From NCBI RefSeq assembly GCF_037975245.1, contig NC_092564.1, positions 17,156,984 to 17,220,983 on the forward strand: a stretch of 64,000 nucleotides of DNA, in the 5' to 3' direction. Position numbers and translations under genes: made by a program. How positions within the stretch are numbered: the stretch's first letter is position 1; every line of letters begins with the position of its first letter. Under the pieces are notes generated by a model. The model saw only the letters and a list, made by a program, of their open reading frames with translations. It was not told the origin of the DNA and did not search any database. Source of the stretch: Apostichopus japonicus (Eukaryota; Echinodermata; Holothuroidea; Aspidochirotida; Stichopodidae). Positions 13,873 to 64,000 of this stretch are shown here, one piece after another.

Positions 13873-14470
13873 GTTTACGATATGCTTATAGCCTACAATG
13901 ATGTGTAATATATACTTTTGGGATAAATAAAAATTCATGACAGGTTCTACGATATACTTATAGCCAATGTGATGTTTCATCTGTCTTGGAGTAAATACCA
14001 CTTCAAGATAATTTAAACGATCATGATTATAACCTACAACGATGTGTCATCTCATCTAGAGCTACAGACCAATCCAATGTACAGTTTATAGGCCTACATT
14101 TTGATACATATATCCCACAATCACACGTCATCAGAAGTATACCATTTAAAGGTAATAATTACGATATGCTTATAACCCACAACGATGTATCATCGCATCA
14201 AGAGCTACAGATCAATCCAATGTACAGTTTAGGCCTACATTATTATACATATATCCCACAATCACGTGTGTCATCAGTAGTATACGGGTTGAAGGTAACG
14301 TTTACGATATGCTTAAAACCCACAACGATGTATCATCATCTAGAGCTACAGACCAATCCAAAATACAGTTTAGGCCTACATTACTATATCCCACAATCAC
14401 GTGTCATCAGTAGTATACCGGTTGTAGATAACGTTTACGATATGTTTATGACTCAAAACGATGTATCATA
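13873..14470 (+). repeat. Tandem repeat with ~140 bp unit (about 4 full or partial copies plus two shorter ones)
   Basis: Units begin near 13873, 13946, 14012, 14157, 14300 and 14432 with GTTTACGATATGCTTATA-like sequence. The last three full spacings are about 132-145 bp and the first two about 70 bp. Shared internal landmarks are ACAACGATGTATCATC, AGAGCTACAGA(C/T)CAATCCA, TTTAGGCCTACATT, ATCCCACAATCAC and GTCATCAGTAGTATAC. Confidence 0.85.
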
Positions 14471-15691
14471 GGGTCAATATGAATCGACTTGTTTTATCAC
14501 TATACGTACTTTTCTGAAATGTGCAGCACGTCACGTGACCCTACAGTAACGGTCACCTGTTTGTTTACATTTTAGTCCTTTACGTTAACTGTTTATTCAC
14601 GTAGGGAGGACTTGTGTCAACAGTACGTGTAGAAAGTTCATCTTGATACTGTGTATGGACTGTTTATTGTTTTAACTGGGAAGTGAAGAAGTATGTCAAT
14701 AAAGTAGCATTATGTTGGTATTTTCTAAAGGAAGCAAATGTTTATTCACAATGGAAGTTGTTTTGATTTTTACTCAAGATTGCTAGTGGTTATTTAGGGA
14801 GAAAAAAGTCCCCAGTTAATATCTGCTTGATATTTTCACTGGAATATGTTTAATTCTTGACAAACTATATGGAAGCTTCGATCAATGCCGAAAACATTTG
14901 AAGAGAGAAAAAAAGATGTAGTAATTGTATTTTGCTTTGTCATAATGGGATACTTTTGCTAAAATCAATTCTTTATCTGCAGAAGTTAAGTATAGTTTAG
15001 GGTTTGTCACACACCGTGAAAAGTGCTTATTGATTCAAATTTAGGTAAAAGCATCTTTACTGCGACAAAAGGTCTGACTTATGCTGAATCGCAGGAAATT
15101 GAAAAGAAGATAAAAGTCTTCAACTTACGTCTCAAAAGATTTGCTAACGATTAGAATATTTTTTGTAAATATCTGTTAATTGCTGGAGTTTATAAACTTG
15201 GCAAAGAAATGTTTCTTTTTCTATATATGCATAGAAAAGGAAGGACGTTTTTCTTCAGCAAAAAGGCCTTTGTCAGATGCTGATTCAAAATTTGCAAAGA
15301 CAAAATCATTACATTTAACATTGTCAGTAAAATTTCACTTTATTTCTATATAAGAAAATAGAGAAAACCAACGAAACTTTTCGTGCGAATCCAACGTTCA
15401 TCAGCAAATCATAATTGCTAGCAAATATTTGTACACGTCCTTGACTTTCATACCATTTCCACGTATGCCTAAGTTGTCCCTCATAGTCTCTACTATCCTT
15501 TACTAGCCATGCAAAACCTTAAATATTCTCTCAATCATGGTAGAGACTAACATTACTACCTGTATGTACGTTAAAGACTCGTTATATTGTCAACGCCAGG
15601 AGTTGTTTGGAATCGCACCTGTGTACGTAGCAATTTCACCAATTTATGTAATTACCATATACCACTAAATATAAGTTTCAAGTCTGTACAG
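14471..15691. other. Unannotated sequence
   Basis: No gene, array or mobile-element signature recognised. Confidence 0.45.
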
Positions 15692-16487
15692 CAGAGTTGT
15701 ACTACAAGTAAGACGACATGAGTAGTAGTATCGCAAGAAGAATACTACTACTAGTAGTAGAGTACTACTAGTAGCACAAGTAGAGTGCTACTAGTAGCAC
15801 AAGTATATTTCTAGTAGTAGTAGTACAAGTAGAGTACTACTAGTAGTACTAGTAGAGTACTACTAATAGTACTAGTAGAGTACTACTATAGTAGTACAAT
15901 AGAGTAATAATAGTAATAGTAATTGAGTACTACTAGTAGTACAAAGAGAGTACTAATAGTAGTACAAGCAGAGTACTAGAAGTAGTACAAGTAGAGTACT
16001 ACTACTAGTAGTAGAGTACTACGCGTAGCACAAGTAGAGTACTACTAGTGGCACAAATAGAGCACTAATATTAGTACAAGCAGAGTACTAATACTAGTAC
16101 AATATAGTAATAGTAGTAATAATAGTAGAGTACCGGTACTACTAGTAGTACAAGCAGAGTACTAATAGTAGTACAAGTAGAGTACTACTAGTAGTACAAT
16201 AGAGTAATAGTAGTAATAGTAGTAGAGTACTACTAGTAGTACAAACAGATTACTACTAGTAGTACAAGTAGAGTACTACTCGTAGTACAATCAGAGTACT
16301 AATAGTAGTACAAGCAGAATACTAGAAGTAATACAAATAAAGTACTACTAGTAGTACAAGCAGAGTACTACTGGTAGTACAAGCAGAGTACTAGTAGTAG
16401 TACAAGTAGAGTTCTAGTAGTACAAGTAGAGTACTACTAGTAGTAGTAGTAAAGTACTACTAGTAGTAAAAGTACTTTGTACATTTG
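15692..16487. repeat. 23-bp palindromic minisatellite (AGAGTACTACTAGTAGTACAAGC type)
   Basis: About 790 bp of degenerate 23-bp units. Each full unit contains the 16-bp perfect palindrome GTACTACTAGTAGTAC followed by AAG(C/T)AGA. Variants carry TACTAATAGTAGTA or an inserted AATAGTAATAGTA triplet expansion. The dyad symmetry makes every unit able to form a small cruciform. No spacers of unique sequence separate the units, so this is not a CRISPR array. Confidence 0.93.
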
Positions 16488-16563
16488 TACATTCATCTAG
16501 TATATTTTTCTACGCCATTTGAGATCATCTTATTTTCTTATGAATGGTTTTTCTATCTTTGTA

Positions 16564-16637
16564 TTTTGATGTTAAGCGCAACCGAAAACTTTGTTGGGGT
16601 TGCGCTATATGAAATTCAATAAATAATAATAAAAGTA
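16564..16637 (+). mobile_element. 3' tail of an L2/CR1-like LINE or a SINE sharing that tail
   Basis: AAGCGCAACCG ... GGTTGCGCTATATGAAATT followed by CAATAAATAATAATAA. A short GCGCAACC/GGTTGCGC stem just before an (AATA)n tail is the usual 3' end of L2/CR1-clade non-LTR elements in marine invertebrates. No body or reverse-transcriptase reading frame was found upstream; the minisatellite lies directly before it. Confidence 0.5.
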
Positions 16638-19408
16638 GAGTACATATATTTATATTTAAGCTTTCGCATGGCTAGTAAGCTGGACATTTCACCCCTCCCC
16701 TCCCTCCCCTTCTTCTACTCTATCACAATGTCTATACCGAATCAGAAATCCAAACTATATACAACGATTCATTGGCTGTAGTATACAGCAGTCAGGACAA
16801 GCTAAACAGTTGCTCATTCATCCATAGCACATCAGGGCAGGCGTTTCTTTGCATGGATCTCTATTAGTTCGTATACAGTTCGCATGACTTCTTAAATGAA
16901 GCGTGGTTTGCTGTGATAGATAATCTAGCATGGCAGTCCCTAAATCACTACAGGAGTGTTGAATATAATATCAGCAACCCACACAGACAAACGTATACCG
17001 GCATACGGTCAAATAATAGATCACCAATTTGATTGAAATCGTTGTTGACGTTGGAGGAATCTAACGCGTTTTTATTGCTTCATCTTAGAGGGGGACGGAT
17101 GATGTTGTGACACAGTGAGATGTAACACTCTCAGAGTAAATCATATTTTTTTTTCATAAGATACCATTATTAATCTACTAATAACTTAATCTAAAGTGTC
17201 TAACATTTTCGCCGTTCGGAAAATTACTTCGCATTATTGGACCTATACATAGAAAATGTCAAAGTAATTGACAACATTACCTATGATATGACGTCATAAA
17301 ATCTGAATTCAGATAGCTAAGCGTGTACATTCCAATGATTAGCTATATATAAGCCTTTAATCGGATGATGAGGATTAACCTGGGCAATGATTCCATAAAA
17401 GTATACAGTAACTAGCTCGTGTTTCTTTACCATATTCCACTTCGTTAAACCAGAATCATTCTAGCATATAGTGCGATCAAGCGCGAACACAGGAGGTGTT
17501 GGGGTGCACCTACCCCCCCCCCTCCCACCATACCGTTTTCAACACTTCACAAAACTTCAAAACGGTATTTTTCTTCTTCCTTTAATTTATATAATTTCAT
17601 TTTATTTCTCCAGTATAAATCTGAAAATATAATTTTTCTACTTGTATTTAATTCTATTGTCATATAAGTATTCTCTTCATCATTTATGTCGGTGTATCTT
17701 GTGAACAACCGATATAACTCGAAATAATGTCTGTAAAGTTGCTTTAACTGGCACAAAGATATTTGGAATACATCCCTTGCCGCGGTATAGCAGAGATTAT
17801 TTGCATATCATTTGCATTTTAATTATATTTGTCATTTGAGAAGTCTCTTTCTGTACTTCGTTTGCTGTTGCATTGATGTGTCTCTGTATACTTCTGTATA
17901 ATCAGCAGTTTTTAAAAAAAATAATAATCAGCAGTTATTTTTTTTTTTTTACGTTCTACTTTCTATTCCTTTCGGTTATCATTCAACTTAGACTGTTAGT
18001 TATTGTTGACTAATTATAATTAACCCCTTTCTATTCATTAAACTATAGTATCTATATGAATTGTTCTATTCCCAGGTATTTCAATAGTGAAACTTTTTTT
18101 GCAATTTTGTTTCTTAAAACTTATGTGAGTAATTGCTATCATTTGAAAAGGGGAAGGTGACGAAATGTTGCAATAAGATTCGAATCGAATTAATTCTCTG
18201 TCCCTACCTCATTAAATTTTATTTGTTGACAGAAATCAACCAGCAACGCTTTCTTAGTTTGATTAATTACACTTGTGTTTTCACTAATACTCGGTGGGTT
18301 TGTCAAACTTGTCGACGGAGAGCGAAATTGATGCATAACGATTCGTTATTGAGCTTTAGTAGTAAGTACTTATTCCCATCCGGAATACATCAATAGTTTT
18401 TTGAAGGATGAAGGCTGAACTCATTTGCTAAATAAAACTCACCTTCAGTTGATAAAAACAAATTACATATAGCATATCTCTCTCTATCGTATTTTTCTTA
18501 TTGTCTTTTCAAATAACCCTTTGCTAACGACCAAGTGACGTCATTACATTACTTTAGAGTTACATGGCATTAATATTTTGTGAAAAATAAGAAAAATTGT
18601 ACAAACCTATAGTTAGCGAAATCTGTGGCAAGAATATGGCTGATTTACGTCACAAATAAAAAGCTTTCCGTTCGATCTGATATATTTGTGTCTCTTCATT
18701 TCATTATGGTAATTGACCACATGTCTTGAATAATGCATTGGTGGTGATATAACGTAGTAATAAAAAACTTAAAAACATAGACATTAACTAAATTAATTGC
18801 AGATTTTGCTTCACCGCCAACTACAGCAATACAAAAATAGATTTGTTTCCGGCAATGAGTAATTTGTTTGTTTGTTTGTCTGTCTGTCTGTTAAAAGGGC
18901 AAAGGTGAATATGAATGCTGTATTGTGTAGGTCGTTTATATTGTACAGAGAACTATATTAGTATAGTACAAAATCATGATGTATTATTTATCAGAGGCAT
19001 GCATCTGATGAAGATTTCCCGGCAATACTGCAAACATGTTATAACCCCTATCAGCGGAAGTACTAACTATATACTCGCATAACGGTATTTCACTACATGC
19101 GACACATATCTACAACCCTCTCCCCTAACAACGAACAGTAGCAAAACGTTATAAACAAAAATGCAATTGCTCGTTCTCTTTGCAACATTTTGCGGTATTA
19201 CCTCGAATATAGCTTACGTCAGCAAGTGGTTATAAGCAGTATTGATCATAAAAAAACTAAAAAAATCCGTTACATGAAAATTTCTTCTTGTTATAAAAGT
19301 CTTGTACCCGTTTCTTATCTGATCGCTACGTCTTTATTATTCAGCCAACGTCGAAGGCAAAACATTGGAACGTTAACTTTTTTTTAAGTACGATATAGCG
19401 ATTTCATC

Positions 19409-19458
<50 letters not shown>

Positions 19459-20140
19459 AGCTAATCAAAGGGACGCCATAATCCATACCAAATAGAAGAA
19501 AGAAAGAATAAAGAGAATATAGGCAAAAACAAGAAGCAGAAAAAGTCGTATTAGTAATTATTGTGAATTTTGATGGAGAGCTGCCGAATTTAATCTCGTT
19601 ACTTGAATAAATGAAATAAGATGGGCTGTAAAGGTGGAGGTCTGGGATTACTGCACAATAGAAGTGCGGCTATATAGTTGTATATAACCAAAATACAACA
19701 GGATGATAACACTTCAAGGAATTCGCTTTCCATGACGTCATAGGTTTTAGCTCAAGAGAAGGCGATTCTATACTAATTAGAACTACACCGTAATAAATCT
19801 TCTATCAATCTTGTAGTATAGTCTCTTCTCCTTAGGGGTCACATGATGTCCTGGAGAGGGGAAAAACACCCAAATAAACAAATTACTTTACATTGGTTCG
19901 AACTATCAACGTACAAGTTTATGTATATAAACGCTTTGGTAACGTATTTGTCTTGGGGTGGAGGGCTCAATGGGTTTGGGGTGGAGGACTCGAAGGGTTT
20001 GGGCTGGGAGAAACCTGCGCAATCATTTGAACTTGGGCTTCCAGATGTTGGAATGACGCTAACAGAATGGAATGAGTCTTGACCTTAAAGGTTAGAGGTC
20101 ATACACAATTAAGACGTTGGTATTTGCTGCTCTATATTGG

Positions 20141-20141
<1 letters not shown>
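16638..20141. other. Unannotated sequence; poly-A and three CRE octamers
   Basis: No gene recognised. A long A run lies at 19411-19456. GTTT/GTCT short repeats lie at about 18855-18892. Perfect TGACGTCA octamers lie at 17289-17296, 18536-18543 and 19733-19740. The short open frames do not resemble any family. Confidence 0.45.
19411..19456. repeat. Poly-A tract (about 46 nt)
   Basis: Uninterrupted A run. It could be the tail of a retrocopy or SINE, but no recognisable element precedes it and no target duplication was identified. Confidence 0.9.

Positions 20142-20210
<69 letters not shown>
20142..20210. repeat. (TA)n microsatellite
   Basis: Pure dinucleotide tract of about 69 bp. Confidence 0.95.
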
Positions 20211-20212
<2 letters not shown>

Positions 20213-22384
20213 ATGCTGAAACCATTTTGGCAGCGGAGGCTTAAGCTGTATAATATTACACAGACCTGATCTTCATGTACTATAGAGTCGCGTATAGTAC
20301 GAATGTACTTCAATGAATGACCTTGATTAACCGTTTACAAAATAGAAATTACCGCATCCACCTCCCTCTACACACACACCCCTTCCCCTCCCCACCCTGC
20401 CCTCGTTACTTGTAAATGAAAGTTTCAGACGGTGTTTGGTGAACGTAACATTCGTACCTCAGCCGCCATGTATTTTTATTTTCGAACATTCTCTCAAACA
20501 CACATTGGTAAGCATTATATGTGTCTGATTACTTCATCCTTATATTTTGACGGCCAGCGATATATAGTACAAAAAAACAAAGAAGGGAAAACACCAAATT
20601 ATCCAGCAAAAGATAACTGAAAGATAATCGCGTTTGGAAGTGTCTTCCTCCGCTCATGTATCTGTGGGATATGTCTTTACGATGTAGCCTTACTGTGATT
20701 ACTGCAGGGTAGTATAAAATAGGAGTCAAATTAATGAATATTAAAGAGGAACTAGATAATCATTAGAATCAATGCTGAGAAATTTGTCGCCTATAAACAT
20801 GCACTGAATGTAAATTAGAGACCAACACAATGTAGATAATGCAAATGAAATTTGATTCTATATAGTAATGTTGCTGACAGACAAATGTTATTCACTTATG
20901 GGATTCGATATATTTCAAATTTCAAAATGTTTTACCTTTTATAATGAGAAATAGATACGCTAGTTAATTTACTCATGACCACATCTTCTATACTTTTTTT
21001 TTGCAAGTACTTTAACACATGTTTATAGCGCTACCTATGATATATGCAGTTATACCTAGGAAAATGTCTTCGACTTGAAAATTTACCGAATGCATTATAA
21101 GCCTCTGAAGAGATGGCTAATAAAGACTTGCAAATGTAATATTGCGGGGCGTCGTGGATGTGGCCGATACTAACGGTGATGGATGGATGGGGTTAGTCGA
21201 AGATAAATCTCTCTCTCAATCATAAGACCAAGCCAAATAACAACCGTACTACAGTCATTCAGTACTGACGTAGATAAATAATTGATTAAAAAAATATAAG
21301 GAAGAAAGAGAACAATAAGGTATTCATTAGATTTGTTGATCAGAATATCTCTTTTCGTTGATTTGGTAAGCAATGTGGCGAGGTTTTCTTTGATTGACAT
21401 ATAATTGCCACGACCGAATAGGGTAGGGGAGGGGGTCGGGGGAGCCCATTGTATAACACTACTCTACTATAAATTTATAGCTTTATAGTTTGATCGTTTT
21501 ATGTAAGGTAAAGCTTACAAAATACACTTTCTTACCTGAATCTGACATGAACACGGTCTAATTTGCTCTTAAAGGGGCACAATGGGTTTGAATTAGAAAT
21601 AGTAATGATGATTATGCAGATATACAAGTGCCGTATCATATGTCATACACAAATTAGAAGACAGGGATAGATAAGAACAGGAGAGGAGCGGCGGGAGATG
21701 TGGCGGCTTGATTAACATACTGGGTCGGCATCTCGAGACCCTCAAATGACGTTTGTAATGTTGTTAACATTTTACTCTTGAACAGGAAAATATTTGCAGG
21801 AACTTTGTTTACTGGTTTATCACACCACCTTCGGTACGGCCTTTTAATTTCAGGGGGGGGGGGGGGTTGCTTACTGTCATAGTATCTCTCCCATGGTTTC
21901 TTTCGTTGTGAGTGGCTAAAAGCATTCAAAATATTTTAGAAGGATTTACAAAAAAAATACATTCATTACATGATTCAAGCGGCTTATGATCCACTCAGAT
22001 CGGCACGATTTCGTCAGACTAAGTGTGACGGCATGTTAAGTCTATAATAACTGCACCATATACCAGACTGTTCGTGAGCTTGCCAGATTATTACACGGGC
22101 CTCCATTGAAGTAGCAGTTACGTAACGTAAAATATCAAGCACCAAACCTGATGTTGTACCCGGCAAAACATCAGATCACCCAATGTGAAACATTTGAAAG
22201 GTGTTGCATGCATGAAAGTCACGAGGAAAAAAAACAACCCACCAGTAATGTTAGCCCCCCCCCCCACCAATGTCCTAATAACTCAACCAATCCATTTTAA
22301 ATTTTATTTATTTATGTTTTAACTTTGAACGTACCTGGGCATCTTAATTGAGGTCATGAAACTGTTACGTTTTTTTTTTCTATG
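20211..22384. other. Unannotated sequence
   Basis: No gene recognised. G-rich runs lie at 21421-21446 and 21851-21866 and a C run at about 22256-22266. Confidence 0.45.
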
Positions 22385-22660
22385 GAGTTTTGTTTTGTTC
22401 ATGGAGGTAAAAATTTTACCTCCATGTTTTGTTTCCGAGGAACTGAATGAACTATCTGAAATGTGTGCTAAACTAATTGGTCCAGTCACTTTTTTAATTG
22501 TTTTTTACCGAAATAGAACCTACCAGTTGGACTGACAAGAAGTGACGTTTTTTTTTACTCTCCAAAGAACATGTCATCAAAATTGACTTGATTCCTACTA
22601 TACAGTCTCCTGTTATCAAGTCATCACTAAATATCACCAAGAGGTGACAAACGACGTTGA
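22385..22660 (+). repeat. Dispersed repeat copy with a 13-bp palindrome at its left end
   Basis: It contains the perfect palindrome CATGGAGGTAAAA-A-TTTTACCTCCATG (about 22399-22425). It shares, in the same order, CATGGAGGTAAAA, AATAG(A/G)ACCTACC and ATGTCATCAAA with 45165-45345. This suggests two diverged copies of one non-autonomous element. Boundaries are approximate. Confidence 0.45.
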
Positions 22661-22926
22661 CGTTAGAAGGAAACTATCCTTTGAATGTATAACGCAGAAG
22701 TGTCCGGCATGGCATTTGACTTTGTAGAAAATTTGGGGGAGATAACGATGACCTGTAAATCGTTTTGTAAGGGAGTAAGCTTTTTCATATACATATATAG
22801 ATAGATAGAAAATTGTCATTTATAAAGACCAGCTTCTATCAGTGCCACAACGGCACAGACTTGCACAGATGGGCTAGAACACAAACAAATTATCTTATTA
22901 TTATATATCTTTTATCTTATTATTAT

Positions 22927-22930
<4 letters not shown>

Positions 22931-22972
<42 letters not shown>

Positions 22973-23006
22973 CTTTATATTAATACTATTTATATAAACA
23001 TATCTA

Positions 23007-23043
<37 letters not shown>
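22931..23043. repeat. TA-rich microsatellite pair
   Basis: Two (TA)n blocks separated by about 45 bp of TATT/ACTATT-type sequence. Confidence 0.93.
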
Positions 23044-23045
<2 letters not shown>

Positions 23046-23562
23046 TACAAATCACCATTGTCATTTCAACACTTCAGCAGGGTTCAATGACCATACTTGA
23101 ACACCTCTTTGCGCATGCGCCAGGTAGCCGGCAACTCGTGTTAAACCATCTCTGTGTACTCTGTATATGTGCTATACCGGTACCTTGTTTACAAATTCCA
23201 GTGTCTTCGCTAATATGACAAGTCACCCTGCCTGCCTATGATATCACGTTGTTTCTTGTGATTTGAAGTTTGACAGGTTTCTGTGGTAACTATAGTCTCC
23301 TTCCAGAGTCGCTGCTAGCTAATAGCTAGCTCACTACAGAGTGGTCGATAATTCTCAAGCAACCTGAAAGGAATACATTTCGATTTTTTTTTGGCATCAA
23401 TTTAGTCCATCCCCACGAGAATGATGAATATTACCCATATTTTAAGTGTACATAACATACGGCTGGATCAATATGAAAAAGTCAGAGTAAAAGATAAAAG
23501 TTTCTTTCGTCTTCTGCTCATCTTTTTTTGTAACCGAGAGCGATGAATCAAATTTATTCTGA

Positions 23563-63653
<40,091 letters not shown>

Positions 63654-64000
63654 GTAACTGTTGACATGAAAAGCTTTCTTGTTTACACTATATAGAAAAA
63701 CAAATCAAATTCCTCGCCTCGATCGTATATGATAGAGCTTTTGTGATGATCGATTCCTCCAAATATTTAAGTAATACCTCGTTCTACAAGATATTGGAGT
63801 GTAAATGTCGTCCTAGGGGCTACCATTTTGACTTCAACATTTCTGATGCAACAGTGAAGTTTAGAAAGTAAAACCTTTTACCCGACCCTGGTTCATTATC
63901 TTGTTACCAAGGTGAATGTAACAATGTTATAATTTAATCAATGTATAAAAAGATCTTGTTAATAGCTTCGGTATTTTAGGGTCACCATTTGCCAACCTAT
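63654..64000 (+). other. Start of PDE11 intron 6 (runs off the window)
   Basis: Begins GTAACT after the Glu codon of LFE. No acceptor and no exon with catalytic-domain sequence was seen before the window ends. Confidence 0.8.

Noticed and set aside
15692-16487. CRISPR-like regular repeats
   Set aside because: Units are contiguous 23-mers without unique spacers, and the genome is eukaryotic with spliced genes.

Overview
This is a eukaryotic window with one confidently identified gene, on the + strand: the 5' (regulatory) part of a PDE11-type dual-specificity cyclic-nucleotide phosphodiesterase. Six coding exons were assembled by eye from GT-AG splice sites and agreement with the PDE11A family (28130-29323, 41643-41798, 46456-46545, 49996-50136, 61546-61792, 63586-63653). 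Together they give 1896 nt, an unbroken 632-codon reading frame covering the N-terminal regulatory segment, GAF-A and nearly all of GAF-B. The catalytic HD domain must lie on exons beyond base 64000, so the gene is partial here. It covers about the last 36 kb of the window; the other sequence there is intronic.

Layout. 1-28129 has no gene I can support: AT-rich intergenic or upstream sequence with a pentanucleotide satellite (3.6-4.5 kb), a ~140 bp tandem repeat (13.9-14.5 kb), a 23-bp palindromic minisatellite (15.7-16.5 kb) followed by a LINE-like 3' tail, and many (TA)n tracts. 28130-63653 is the PDE11 gene. Its introns (12.3, 4.7, 3.5, 11.4 and 1.8 kb, plus a sixth running off the end) hold a TTAA-flanked MITE in two copies, a hAT-type MITE with a perfect 8-bp target duplication, two kinds of tRNA-derived SINE, a polypyrimidine array and a 1-kb 15-bp minisatellite just before exon 6.

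Organism. Long introns, abundant (TA)n and poly-G/poly-C runs, recurrent TAGGCCTA octamers, tRNA-derived SINEs and hAT/TTAA MITEs suggest a marine invertebrate animal. An invertebrate deuterostome such as an echinoderm is my best guess, but this rests on general sequence style and is not proven.

Biology. The assembled protein keeps the long-isoform PDE11A4-like N-terminus, including two basic-Ser sites of PKA/PKG type and the SALLES-like block before GAF-A. GAF-A, however, has lost the conserved DxRFN and TGxKT motifs without any length change across that stretch, while GAF-B keeps canonical forms. This is the most notable protein-level observation. I found no new multi-gene system; the other points of interest are repeats, mobile elements and an excess of perfect TGACGTCA octamers.
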